Below, piece after piece: positions 43,958 through 52,980 of a stretch of 64,000 bases of DNA; positions within the stretch are counted from its first letter, which is position 1; every line of letters starts with the position of its first letter. Made by a program: the position numbers and the translations under genes. The DNA is from Rhodocyclales bacterium (GTDB lineage: Bacteria > Pseudomonadota > Gammaproteobacteria > Burkholderiales > Rhodocyclaceae), in contig JAQGMG010000029.1 in assembly GCA_028292485.1 (NCBI GenBank), positions 1 through 64,000 of the forward strand, written 5' to 3'. Under the pieces are notes generated by a model. The model saw only the letters and a program-made list of their open reading frames with translations, was not told the DNA's origin and did not search any database.

Positions 43958-45577
43958 ATGCATGACATCCTGATCGGCTCTCCGCGCGACCTGCCCGACG
44001 GCCTTAAGCCCGCCATCCTGCAACGCAGTGACGAGGACTTCATCGAGTCCACGCTCGACGATCTGCGCACCAGCAATGGCAGACAGGGCTTGAAGGCATT
44101 GCGTGCGCAAGCGACCAATGCCAACGGCGTACTAAAGCTGTTTCAGCCGATCCAGCGCCAGTTCCATGTCGCGCTCATTGAGTCCTGGTGCAGCACGCCG
44201 GGCGAGCCGCGCGTCGATCCGGCCAAGGTGGCGTCGGCAGGCATGGTGCTGCGTCGTTTGAGCACCGCAGGTCATGAAGGCTGGATGCGCTCGAAGGGCC
44301 GTGTGCGCGGTTGGACGCCGCTCGCCCGCGTCGGCGGTGAGGGTGGAGACCCGGGTGCGACGCTGCGTCTGCGGCGCGGGCTGACTGGCATTCCCGATAT
44401 CGACAGCAAGCTGGCTGGCTATGCGCATGAGAATGCCGACAGCCTGCTCAATGAACACGTCATACCGCTGTACCTTGCGCCACCCGATGTCTGCAAGGAC
44501 GCCGCCAAGACCGTCTACTACGGCATCGTGCCGACGACCAGCAGCGAGTTGTCGGAAGCGGACACGAGCTTCCAGAGTGCGAATGAAGCCGACAGCTTCG
44601 GCCCACAGTCGCCGAAGTTTATCGCCCACCTGGTCGACGCATTGCGTGGCTCGTACATGGACTTTCCCTTCCCTGGCGAGACGCTGGTGTCGGGTTGGTA
44701 TCAGGCCAGCGAGATGCCCGGCGATGAGCCGCCCGACGGCGTGTCGCAAGACCAGTTCGACGACCTCACTGCGGGTGACGAAACTTCGCGCCGCATGACG
44801 CGTTTCATCATGCTGTTGCGTCAGCTCGGTGTGGAGTTCAACGTCTTCGATGGCGGCAAGGAGGTTGATGACTTGCGCGCCGTGCTGAAGAAAATACAGC
44901 TCACCATGCAGCTCGGCGAAGACGAGAAAAAACATCGCCACGTGCAGGCCTACGACTTCCTGTCGCGCGCCAGCAAGGTGCTGCTGCAGAAGGACGCACC
45001 GAGCGGCAGCATGGAGATGCCCGAGTCGTGGCCCGAGTTGGACGCCAAAGAGAAGACCAAGCTGACCAATGCTTTGCACAAGGCAATGCTGGCGCGGCTG
45101 GCGGCCGTCAAAGGCAAGGCCGGCAAATTTGACGAGCCGAATGCGCGTTACGTGTTGCGTGCCTTCGTGCGGCTCAAGCCAGAAGTCGAGCAGGGCGTGT
45201 CGTGCATCGTGTGGAGCGACTACAGCGATCCATTCGTCATTGCGCCATGGTACGAGGGCGCCGGTGCACCGCCGGTGCAGATCGTGCTGCCCGATGCCAC
45301 CGACATGAACATGCTCAAGGCGCTCAAGCCGAATGTCTCTTTCGTGGTGCCGGCCTCATTGCAGAACCTGCTGTCGGGCGCCGCCAAGGACCTCATGGAC
45401 GGCAAGGGCAAGACCGATGGTCCTGGGCTGGCATGGATATGCAGCTTCAATATACCGATCATCACCATCTGCGCCTTCATCGTGCTGAACATCTTCCTGT
45501 CGCTGTTCAACATCGTCTTCGGCTGGATGTTCTTCCTGAAAATCTGTATCCCATTCCCTAAATTCGGAAACAAGTGA
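43958..45577 (+). CDS. eCIS protein with C-terminal membrane segment, candidate anchor
   Basis: 539 aa. The soluble part (about 1-490) is helical and charged, with TRFIMLLRQLGVEFNVFDGGKEVDDLRAVLKKIQ and KSKAG-type basic linkers. The last 45 residues are strongly hydrophobic (IPIITICAFIVLNIFLSLFN, then FGWMFFLKICIPFPKF), enough for one long or two short membrane helices. Placed between spike and gp25, among baseplate genes. Membrane-bound CIS are known (thylakoid-anchored CIS; CisA of Streptomyces CIS), but I see no clear homology to those. Family not recognised. Confidence 0.7.
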   Translation: MHDILIGSPRDLPDGLKPAILQRSDEDFIESTLDDLRTSNGRQGLKALRAQATNANGVLKLFQPIQRQFHVALIESWCSTPGEPRVDPAKVASAGMVLRRLSTAGHEGWMRSKGRVRGWTPLARVGGEGGDPGATLRLRRGLTGIPDIDSKLAGYAHENADSLLNEHVIPLYLAPPDVCKDAAKTVYYGIVPTTSSELSEADTSFQSANEADSFGPQSPKFIAHLVDALRGSYMDFPFPGETLVSGWYQASEMPGDEPPDGVSQDQFDDLTAGDETSRRMTRFIMLLRQLGVEFNVFDGGKEVDDLRAVLKKIQLTMQLGEDEKKHRHVQAYDFLSRASKVLLQKDAPSGSMEMPESWPELDAKEKTKLTNALHKAMLARLAAVKGKAGKFDEPNARYVLRAFVRLKPEVEQGVSCIVWSDYSDPFVIAPWYEGAGAPPVQIVLPDATDMNMLKALKPNVSFVVPASLQNLLSGAAKDLMDGKGKTDGPGLAWICSFNIPIITICAFIVLNIFLSLFNIVFGWMFFLKICIPFPKFGNK

Positions 45578-45975
45578 TGAGCGCCGATACAACACTTCGC
45601 CCACTTCTTGGCTGGCCCCTTCTGCCGCTGCCGGACGAACACGGCGAGCTGGCCTGGCCCGATCTGGCGCTGAGCGTGCGCGATGCCATCCGCATCATTC
45701 TCAGTACGCGGCCGAGCGAGCAACTGATGCGGCCGGAGTTCGGTGGCGGCCTGGATCGCCTGCTCAACGAGCCGAACACGATTGCGACGCGGCGGCAGAT
45801 TCGCGATCTCGTACGCGACTCGCTGACGCGCTGGGAGCGGCGCATCTTGCTCGATGCCGTCGAGGTCTGGGAAGTGCCCGATCAACCCAGCTATGTGCGG
45901 GTTGAGATCGCCTATCGTCTGGCGCGCACCGGTGCGCCGGGCGCCATGAATGTCACTGTGCAACTGGAAGGCTGA
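45577..45975 (+). CDS. Baseplate wedge protein gp25-like (Afp9)
   Basis: 132 aa. The ATG at 45577 overlaps the previous stop (TGATG). GWPLLPLPDEHGELAWPDLALSVRDAIRIILSTRPSEQLMRPEFGGGLDRLLNEPNTIATRRQIRDLVRDSLTRWERRI is the gp25/GPW family core; PEFGGGL corresponds to the conserved EPR-like loop region. Nucleates sheath assembly at the baseplate. Confidence 0.93.
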   Translation: MSADTTLRPLLGWPLLPLPDEHGELAWPDLALSVRDAIRIILSTRPSEQLMRPEFGGGLDRLLNEPNTIATRRQIRDLVRDSLTRWERRILLDAVEVWEVPDQPSYVRVEIAYRLARTGAPGAMNVTVQLEG

Positions 45976-45977
45976 CC

Positions 45978-48245
45978 ATGCCCATCCTGCCACCCTCACT
46001 CGATGACCGCCGCTTCGACGACCTTGTCGAAGACCTGATCGCGCGCATCCCCGCGCATACGCCGGAGTGGACCAATCCACGTCTCGGCGATCCGGGCCGC
46101 ACGCTGATCGAACTGTTCGCGTGGATGGGCGACGCGCTGCTGTATCGCGCCAATCTCATTCCCGAGCGTCAGCGTCTGGTCTTTCTCAAGTTGCTCGGCA
46201 TGGGGCTCAAGCCCGCGCAGCCGGCACGCGGCATTGTCAGCCTGTCCTTCGCGCAGGAGACGGAGCTCGGTGCAGCGACATTGTCACCGCAAGGTCAGCT
46301 CAAGGCCGCCGTGCCGTTCGAGACGCTCGCGGAAACGACAGTGCTGCCGATCAGTGCCGAGGCTTATATCAAGCGCAGCCTCACGCACAAGGAGCTGGCG
46401 AAGAAGAGCGATGTGTTGCACGGGCTGGCGCGCATTCACAACATCAGCGGCTCGCTCAAGGGCTACGAGACGACGCCCGTTTTTGCAGGTGGTCGCGCCG
46501 AGCCGGAGGGCTTCGATGTGTTCGGCAAGAGTGCCGACCGCGCACTGTGGGTAGCGCTGTTCGCACCGCGCGCGCCGAAGCCGGAGAACCAGCCCGCCAC
46601 CAACGATGCGGCGAAGGCTGCAATGGGTGGCGGCGATACCGGCTTGCCAGCATTGCTATCGGTCGGCGTGGTGCCCGCGATCAAGGCGCCGACCTTGTTC
46701 GAGCAGGTCAGCGCGCCGACATCGGTGCCGGTGATGTGGGAGATGACCACGCGCGGCCGCACCGATCGCGATACGGATTACCTCACGCTCGGTGTCGAGT
46801 CGAGCACCGATACCAGCAAGGGTCTGGCGGTCGCGGGCACCTTGCGTCTGCAACTGCCCGACGAGAGCCTGATCTGGGCGCCGTCGAATGACGTCGGCAT
46901 CAACCCGCACGCCGGCGTCGGCGATGCACCGCCGCGTCTCGACGACCCGGATCGCGCCGCGCGCCTCATCGGCTGGCTGCGCCTGCGCCCCAAGACCGGC
47001 GAGAACGTCAATCATCTGTCGCTGGCCTGGCTGGGCATCAACGCGGTGGAAGTCGATCAGCGCGTCACCGTCAGCGGTCGCGTGCTCGGCACATCCACGG
47101 GCGCTGCCGACCAGGTGTTTCAGCTGTCGCTCGCTTCAGTCGATGCCGATTCGCTTGTCATACAGGTGGAAGAGGTCGGGCGCGGTTACCAGAACTGGTA
47201 TCGCGTCGACGACCTCGCCGCCATCAGCCGCGACGCCAATGTCGCACGCGAAGCGGGTGCCTATGAACTCGATGCCGAAGCGGGCAGCGTGCGCTTCGGT
47301 GATGGCGTGCGCGGCCGCGTGCCGGAGCGCGAAATGCGCGTGCGCCTCGCCGTCGGCCGTTTCGGTGGCGGCCGTGCCGGCAACCTGCCAGCGGGCAGCA
47401 TTGCCGAACTCACCGCGCGCCGCATCGATGGCCGTGCCGCGCCAGCGATCAAGGTCAGCCAGCCACTTGCATTGGGTGGTGGTGAAGATGCCGAAACGCT
47501 GGCCGTGGCAGAGAAACGCATCCCCGCACTGCTGCGTCATCGCGATCGTGCAGTGACGGAAGAAGACTACCGCCGTCTCTCCTTCGAAGCACCGGCCATC
47601 GATGTCGGTCGTGTCGAGGTGATGCCGCGCTTCAAGCCACGCGACCGCCGCTTCAACGTGCCCGGTGTGGTCAGCGTGCTGGCCCTGCCTGCCGCGACCC
47701 TGGCGCCCGCGCCCAACCCACGGCCGGATCGCCCCTTCATCGAACGCCTGCATGCGCACCTGTCGGCACGCACACCGCTGGCGACGGAGTTATATGTCAT
47801 AGGCTGCGAATACGTGCCGCTCGGCCTGTCGGTCGCGGTGACGCTGCGCGATGGCTTTGCGCGCGACAAGGTCTTGCTCGATGTGCGCGAAGCGCTGCGC
47901 CGACTGCTGTGGCCGCTGTCGCCCGGTGGCCTCGATCAGAAGGGCTGGCCGCTGGGTCGTGCCGTGCGCAGTCGCGAACTCGAAGTCGAGGTGTCGCGCG
48001 TTGCGGGCGTCGATGAGCTGCGCGGCATCAATCTGTTCCAGAAGCACAACGACGACTGGCAGCGCTTGCCCTCCATCGCATCCGACGGCGCACAGATCCT
48101 GTCGTTGCAGCCCTGGCAATTGCCCGAGCTGCTGTCGGTGATCGCCGTCGATGGTCCGAGTGCGCCGACCGATCTGCGCGCACTGCCTAATCCTTTTGCC
48201 GACGACAAGGCTGTCGCCGTGCCGGTCGTACCGGAGCTCTGCTGA
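45978..48245 (+). CDS. Baseplate assembly protein J-like (Afp11/Pvc11)
   Basis: 755 aa. N-terminal TPEWTNPRLGDPGRTLIELFAWMGDALLYRANLIPERQRLVFLKLLGM is the conserved start of eCIS baseplate J proteins. The gpJ/gp6 core lies in the C-terminal half: EAGAYELDAEAGSVRFGDGVRG, LAVGRFGGGRAGNLPAGSI, RHRDRAVTEEDYRRLSFEA. Forms the wedge ring together with gp25. Two bases after the gp25 stop; its own stop overlaps the next start (TGATG). Confidence 0.93.
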   Translation: MPILPPSLDDRRFDDLVEDLIARIPAHTPEWTNPRLGDPGRTLIELFAWMGDALLYRANLIPERQRLVFLKLLGMGLKPAQPARGIVSLSFAQETELGAATLSPQGQLKAAVPFETLAETTVLPISAEAYIKRSLTHKELAKKSDVLHGLARIHNISGSLKGYETTPVFAGGRAEPEGFDVFGKSADRALWVALFAPRAPKPENQPATNDAAKAAMGGGDTGLPALLSVGVVPAIKAPTLFEQVSAPTSVPVMWEMTTRGRTDRDTDYLTLGVESSTDTSKGLAVAGTLRLQLPDESLIWAPSNDVGINPHAGVGDAPPRLDDPDRAARLIGWLRLRPKTGENVNHLSLAWLGINAVEVDQRVTVSGRVLGTSTGAADQVFQLSLASVDADSLVIQVEEVGRGYQNWYRVDDLAAISRDANVAREAGAYELDAEAGSVRFGDGVRGRVPEREMRVRLAVGRFGGGRAGNLPAGSIAELTARRIDGRAAPAIKVSQPLALGGGEDAETLAVAEKRIPALLRHRDRAVTEEDYRRLSFEAPAIDVGRVEVMPRFKPRDRRFNVPGVVSVLALPAATLAPAPNPRPDRPFIERLHAHLSARTPLATELYVIGCEYVPLGLSVAVTLRDGFARDKVLLDVREALRRLLWPLSPGGLDQKGWPLGRAVRSRELEVEVSRVAGVDELRGINLFQKHNDDWQRLPSIASDGAQILSLQPWQLPELLSVIAVDGPSAPTDLRALPNPFADDKAVAVPVVPELC

Positions 48246-51043
48246 TGGATGCCAACGGCCAGCGCTTCTGGTTGCTCGGCGATGCGCGCCACTTCCCTGC
48301 CGTGCAACATGCCGGCTGGGATGGCGCTTGCCGCGTGCTGCGCCTGGCTTCCGAACGCACGCTGACGCCGGCCCTCACGCCCGGCGCCGCATTCAGCGCT
48401 GCGCAGGCCGCGCTCGAAGTCATCCCGCGCGCAGTCGATGCAATCGAATGCGTGGCGAGCTGGGATGCAGCCAGTTCTTCTGTCGTCGCCACCAGCTACC
48501 TGCCGGGCAGCGCGCCGGTGGTGAGCCTGGCCAGCGAGCCGAGCGATCTATGTGCGGCCGGCGATGGCGTGCTCTACATCGCCGTAGCGGGTGGCATCCG
48601 TATGCACGATCTGCGCGGTCGCTGGGCTGATGTGAGCGTGTCACTGGCAGGCTTCGTGCCGTGGCGTCTGACACCGGCTGCCGATGGTGGTGTGTGGGCC
48701 ATGGAGCGCAGCAGCGGGCGCCTGGCGCGGCTCTCCGGCCGTCCATTGCGCGCGCAGACACCGCAGACTGAGGACTATGACGCGCGTGTATTCCGCCCCG
48801 AGCCGGAGAATGGCTGTGCGCCGCAGCTGGTGTTGTTGCCGACGCCGGTGTGGGGTATTGGCGAGCGGCCATTGGCCTTAGCTGCCTCAGGTGGTGCATT
48901 GGCTGAAGCAGGGTTGGCGACACTGTCCTGGCTCGATGGCGACGGCACGAGCTGCATACGTCGTTGGCTGCCCGCCGAAGGGCGCCTGTCCGCGCCGCTG
49001 CGCCTGACCGGCGCCAACTACGCTTACTCATTCACCTGGCTGTCGGCGAACGTCATCGCCGTGCGCGTGCCGGGTCGTCGCGATGCACCGGCCTTCGATC
49101 TGGCGGCGGCCGATGCAAATGGCGTCGTCATGCCGATGGGCGAGGTTTATCCCTTGTCCGATGCAGCGCAGGAAGCATCTTTCGCCAACGGTGTTGTGCA
49201 GCCGCCGCATTACCCGAGCGGCGCCGCTGGTACCAGTCCAGGCGCTGAGCCGCTGTACGCGTTGTCGCTCAACAATCTCGCGCGGCGTGGCGAGGCCGAC
49301 AACTTCGCCGATACGCCGGCTGGCTTCAGTGCCTGGCTGATCGACAGCAACGACACCACTACGGTGTGGAACCGCCTCTATGCCGAGGCGGCCATTCCCA
49401 CACACAGCGGTTTCGTCGTCTGGCTGGCCGCGACCAACGTGCCGCGTCCGCCGGCAGCGGGCGATCTCACGGCATGGCACCCGCACGGTTTCGGTCGCGA
49501 CGTCGCCACGCTCGATGAGGCCATGCTGGCGCCGCACGTGCCCTGCGCCAACTGGGAGCCACTGGCTTCCGAACTGCCCGGCCATGCCGGTCTGCTGGCA
49601 GGCGATGCGGCCGATTTCGCACCAGGCACCTTCGGTCTGTTCTCGGTGCTGGTGCAGAACAGCCGCCAGCGCGTGCGCAAGCTCGTCGGCCGCTACCTGT
49701 GGGTGCATGTCGTCATGCACGGCGATGGCCGCGTCACGCCGGAGATCGCCGCGTTGCGCGCCTGGGGCAGCCGCTTTTCTTACGCCGATCAATACCTGCC
49801 GCGCATCTATCGCGAGAGCCTGTTCGGTGACGCCGCCACGTCGCCTGGCGAAGAGCTGGCGCGCATCGATGTAGCGCATATCGCCAGCCTGAATGTCGGC
49901 GGCGCACTGTCGGCTGCGCTGCGTGCGCGCCTGATGCTCGCGCAGATACTGCCCGGCCCGGCCGCGCAGATCGTCGTCGAGCAGAAAGACAAGGCCTGGT
50001 TGTTGCGCGACTCCAGCAACGCCTGGCGCCTGACGCACGAGAGAAATGCTGTCGTCATTTACCGGCCGCGTGCTTCGGCTGCGGATTTCACCGGCCGCAT
50101 GCTCGGCAATTTCGAAGGCGTGCTGACGCAGATGGAAGACACGGTAGCGGCAGCGCACCTGCTGTCCGACCCGAACGCGGTGCCGGAAGAAAACCTCGAC
50201 TGGCTTGGCGGCTGGATCGGCGTCGCTTTCGATCCGTCGTTACCCGCAAGCCGTCGCCGCGACTGGCTGCGCGCCGCACCCGACCTGGCGCGCACGCATG
50301 GCACGCGCGACGGTCTGCGCCTGGCGCTGGACATCGCCACCGGCGGTGGTGTGCACGGCGGTGAAATCGTCGTCATCGAAAACTTCCGCCTGCGCCGCAT
50401 TCTCGCCACGCTGCTCGGCGTCGACATGACGGACGAGAACGACCCCTTGCTACCGGGGCTCGTCCAGAGCGGCAACTCCATCGTCGGCGATACCTTGTTC
50501 GTCGGCGACCACGATCCGGGCATGAAGAGCGAACTGGCCGCGCTGTTCGACGATGCGGCGACCACGGCGGCGGAAGACGCAGCTGCCATCAACTTCTACG
50601 AGAAGCTCGCCTTCCGCGCCACCGTGCTGGTGCATCGCGAAGTGCAGGCCGAAGACTTCGCGCTGATCCGCCGCATCGTGCAGCTCGAAGCACCGGCGCA
50701 TGTCGAGGTCAGCGTCGTCGCCGCGAGCTGGCCGCTGCTGGTCGGCATCGCCAGCCTGGTCGGTGTCGACACCTACCTCGGCCCGCCACGACTGCCACGG
50801 CCGGTACAGGTCGAGCGCTCCGCGCTGGGCATGGGCGATTTCCTCATCGGTCAGGCATTGCTCGACCCACGCCTGAGCGGCACACCGGCCGCACCGATGC
50901 TGCCCCCCAGCGCTGATGCGGGAGTAGATATGACGGTGGCAACTGGCAGCAGTTTCATCCTCGATGGCAGCGCTTCAGAGGCTGCCCCCGGCCACGTAAT
51001 CGAAGAGTATCGCTGGCGGTTGCTGCCGCCGGAAGACGCCTGA
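48245..51043 (+). CDS. Tail protein I-like wedge protein with propeller and PKD-like parts
   Basis: 932 aa. Residues about 1-500 are repeat-like beta segments (DLCAAGDGVLYIAVAGGIRMHDLRGRW, WRLTPAADGGVWAMERSSGRLARLSG) suggesting a beta-propeller. About 510-830 is P2 gpI/Afp12-like: YADQYLPRIYRESLF, LGNFEGVLTQMEDTVAA, NLDWLGGWIGVAFDPSLPASRRRDWLRAAPDLARTHGTRDGLRLALDIATG. The C-terminus (about 890-930) reads SADAGVDMTVATGSSFILDGS and YRWRLLPPE, one PKD/Ig-like module. It links wedges to fibres in related particles. Confidence 0.87.
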   Translation: MDANGQRFWLLGDARHFPAVQHAGWDGACRVLRLASERTLTPALTPGAAFSAAQAALEVIPRAVDAIECVASWDAASSSVVATSYLPGSAPVVSLASEPSDLCAAGDGVLYIAVAGGIRMHDLRGRWADVSVSLAGFVPWRLTPAADGGVWAMERSSGRLARLSGRPLRAQTPQTEDYDARVFRPEPENGCAPQLVLLPTPVWGIGERPLALAASGGALAEAGLATLSWLDGDGTSCIRRWLPAEGRLSAPLRLTGANYAYSFTWLSANVIAVRVPGRRDAPAFDLAAADANGVVMPMGEVYPLSDAAQEASFANGVVQPPHYPSGAAGTSPGAEPLYALSLNNLARRGEADNFADTPAGFSAWLIDSNDTTTVWNRLYAEAAIPTHSGFVVWLAATNVPRPPAAGDLTAWHPHGFGRDVATLDEAMLAPHVPCANWEPLASELPGHAGLLAGDAADFAPGTFGLFSVLVQNSRQRVRKLVGRYLWVHVVMHGDGRVTPEIAALRAWGSRFSYADQYLPRIYRESLFGDAATSPGEELARIDVAHIASLNVGGALSAALRARLMLAQILPGPAAQIVVEQKDKAWLLRDSSNAWRLTHERNAVVIYRPRASAADFTGRMLGNFEGVLTQMEDTVAAAHLLSDPNAVPEENLDWLGGWIGVAFDPSLPASRRRDWLRAAPDLARTHGTRDGLRLALDIATGGGVHGGEIVVIENFRLRRILATLLGVDMTDENDPLLPGLVQSGNSIVGDTLFVGDHDPGMKSELAALFDDAATTAAEDAAAINFYEKLAFRATVLVHREVQAEDFALIRRIVQLEAPAHVEVSVVAASWPLLVGIASLVGVDTYLGPPRLPRPVQVERSALGMGDFLIGQALLDPRLSGTPAAPMLPPSADAGVDMTVATGSSFILDGSASEAAPGHVIEEYRWRLLPPEDA

Positions 51044-51085
51044 TGCAAAGCATGTTCATTCAACTTTTCACGAAAGGAAATCATC

Positions 51086-51400
51086 ATGGCTGAATTCATC
51101 ATCGGCACCGACATCTCTACCGATGTGCCCACCATCGAAGTGACCATCAACAAGGACAAGCCGCTGCCGATCGGGCGTCAGCGCTTTCGCCTCGTCGTGG
51201 TGGACGACTCCGGCAACGTCTCCAAAGCTGACGAACTGATCGTGATCATCGCCGACCAGGACGCGCCAACGGCCGTGCTCGGTGCGCCCTCGGTGGTGGC
51301 GACCGGCGCGAGTTTTGGTCTTGATGGATCCAAGTCCTTCGACGTCGGTGGTGGCAAGGTCGTCAAATACGTGTGGACCTACGTGGGCCCAGAGCGCTGA
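51086..51400 (+). CDS. Small PKD/Ig-like protein
   Basis: 104 aa, AAAGGAAATC upstream. FRLVVVDDSGNVSKADELIVIIADQDAPTAVL and GASFGLDGSKSFDVGGGKVVKYVWTYV together read like the end of one Ig strand pair and a PKD core; the second part closely resembles the C-terminal module of the preceding gene. Probably a surface or spike-decorating protein of the particle. A family-C palindrome begins immediately after its TGA. Confidence 0.7.
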   Translation: MAEFIIGTDISTDVPTIEVTINKDKPLPIGRQRFRLVVVDDSGNVSKADELIVIIADQDAPTAVLGAPSVVATGASFGLDGSKSFDVGGGKVVKYVWTYVGPER

Positions 51401-51522
51401 GAAGCCATAACAAGGCGGGCTGCACAGGCAGCTAGCGTTGTTGGCTCGCTCGCCGTGCATAGGCACTGCTCTGCGCGAGCCGCCTAGCTAGCCACCTGCT
51501 CGCTCCACCTTGTTACGGCTTC
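51401..51522. repeat. 122-bp palindromic element, family C, copy 2
   Basis: Same length and ends (GAAGCCATAACAA / TTGTTACGGCTTC) as 32230-32351 and nearly identical through the centre (GCTAGCGTTGTTGGCTCGCT). It separates the two small Ig/PKD-like genes. Confidence 0.9.
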
Positions 51523-51546
51523 TACGACGAGTAGAGATAACCAAAC

Positions 51547-51849
51547 ATGACCAAGTTCGTTGCAGGAAAACCGCAGACCACCGATGTACCGCGCATCAGC
51601 GTGGATGCAGGCTTGCCTGTCGGTTTTCACCGCTTCCGACTGATCGTTGTCGATGACAACGGCAACCAGTCGAAAGCGGACGAAGTAGTGGTGGAAGTGC
51701 GCGGCTCGCGAACGACGGGTGGTACTACGGGCGGCACTACAGGTGGTACCACGGGTGGAACGGTAGGCGGCATCACGACGGGTGGCACAGTGATTCGGCC
51801 GGTGGGCGTCGCGCCTAAAAGCAGGAAAAGTGTTGTGAAGCCGAAGTGA
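51547..51849 (+). CDS. Small Ig-like protein with Thr-Gly repeat tail
   Basis: 100 aa. VPRISVDAGLPVGFHRFRLIVVDDNGNQSKADEVVVEV is paralogous to residues 14-56 of the 51086 product (VPTIEVTINKDKPLPIGRQRFRLVVVDDSGNVSKADE), but the PKD half is replaced by repeated GGTT units (about 57-80) and a basic end SRKSVVKPK. The repeat is encoded by 12-bp units about 51717-51770. Probably a shortened, domain-swapped copy of its neighbour; role unknown. Confidence 0.62.
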   Translation: MTKFVAGKPQTTDVPRISVDAGLPVGFHRFRLIVVDDNGNQSKADEVVVEVRGSRTTGGTTGGTTGGTTGGTVGGITTGGTVIRPVGVAPKSRKSVVKPK

Positions 51850-51896
51850 TGAATTTATTTCCAAAGGGCAAATGGGTTGGCATGAGAAAAGAAGCA

Positions 51897-52023
51897 CGTC
51901 ATTCCCGCAAAAGCGGGAATCCACTTCTACGTGACAACTGTGCCATTGAGTGGATTCCCGCTTTCGCGGGAATGACGAGAACGAACGTTACGCCGCTGGA
52001 TTCCCGCCTTCGCGGGAATGACG
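51897..52023. repeat. Three REP arms (doublet plus single)
   Basis: Doublet CGTCATTCCCGCAAAAGCGG / GTGGATTCCCGCTTTCGCGG (51897-51977), then a third arm CTGGATTCCCGCCTTCGCGG ending ATGACG at 52023. The TAGGAG ribosome site of the next gene follows at once. Confidence 0.88.
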
Positions 52024-52036
52024 TTAGGAGCAAGAC

Positions 52037-52945
52037 ATGAGCATTCTCACCAAAGAGGCAGACCCGCTGTTCGTCCAGCCACGCGCAGAACGCCCGGCGT
52101 ATGCGACGGGCATGCTTCTCGACGCACGGGATTTCAACGACGAGCAGACCTATCACCGTGGTCGCCTGGCGCGCGCCATGGCCTTCCTCGCCGGCGGCGG
52201 CACGCTGGCCGGCCTGGAGGTCGAGTACGTCGCCGGCACGCCGACGCAGGTCGAGGAAATTCGCGTCAAGCCCGGCCTGGCTGTCGACCGTCTTGGCCGC
52301 CTTGTGGAGATCGCGCGCCCTGCCTGCATACGGCTGCCGAACTGGTACGCGCTCATCGACTCCCTCGACGGCGGCGACACCTTGCGCAACGCGGCCTACG
52401 ACAATCTCGCGCGCTTCGTCTCGGCACGTGTCACCGACAGCGCCGCGCCGCTGGCCGCACGTGCGGTGGTGGCCGACGTGTTCATCCGCTTTGCCGAGTG
52501 CGCCGTCGGGCTCACGCCGAGTTTCGCGCAAGGGCCGTTCGATGCGCTCAACGCGGTGTCGACCTCGCGTATCCGCGATGCATATGAATTGCAGCTCGTG
52601 CCGCGCAGCGGTCTCGACGATTCCTACAGCGGCTTGCCGCTGCCACCCGGTGCGCCAGTACTTGCCAACCCCGCAGCTACCGCTGCCGACCGCCGCAACG
52701 CCGCGCAGGATGCAGTGTTGCAAGCTTATGGCGGCACGGGTCACGCGGGCGGTGCCGGTGGCCTTGAGCCTGCGCCGGAGCAACCGACGGAGATGGATCG
52801 CAGTGCGGTGTTCTTGGCCCGCGTGTTCCTGCCAGTTGGCGCGGCGAATCCACCGGTGCGTACGGCGGACGTGCCGCTGGTGGATAACTGGTCGCGACGC
52901 TTCCTGCCGTCGGCGGCCCTGTTTGCGCAGTGGGCAGGTTTCTGA
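52037..52945 (+). CDS. Fibre/adhesin-like eCIS protein 1 of 3
   Basis: 302 aa, TAGGAG upstream. N-terminal YATGMLLDARDFNDEQTYHRGRLARAMAFLAGGGTLAGLEVEY, GLAVDRLGRLVEIARP (about 22-95) shares order and spacing with the next two genes (F/L-x-GR/LLxAxDL...QxY...R...G...GL.V...G...GE/RLV). The rest is unfamiliar, with a Gly/Ala-rich insert near 245. I infer a particle-attached surface component; no enzyme motif seen. Confidence 0.65.
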   Translation: MSILTKEADPLFVQPRAERPAYATGMLLDARDFNDEQTYHRGRLARAMAFLAGGGTLAGLEVEYVAGTPTQVEEIRVKPGLAVDRLGRLVEIARPACIRLPNWYALIDSLDGGDTLRNAAYDNLARFVSARVTDSAAPLAARAVVADVFIRFAECAVGLTPSFAQGPFDALNAVSTSRIRDAYELQLVPRSGLDDSYSGLPLPPGAPVLANPAATAADRRNAAQDAVLQAYGGTGHAGGAGGLEPAPEQPTEMDRSAVFLARVFLPVGAANPPVRTADVPLVDNWSRRFLPSAALFAQWAGF

Positions 52946-52980
52946 GGTTTTTGCAGTCCAATTAATAGACGGAGTTCGCC

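Noticed and set aside
44132-45079. Long minus-strand open frames inside eCIS genes (also 49028-50158, 58985-60106, 60103-60822)
   Set aside because: They are antisense shadows of strongly supported plus-strand genes in GC-rich sequence, with no ribosome sites or family motifs.
51717-51785. CRISPR-like direct repeats
   Set aside because: Units are 12 bp, contiguous without spacers, in frame within a coding region.
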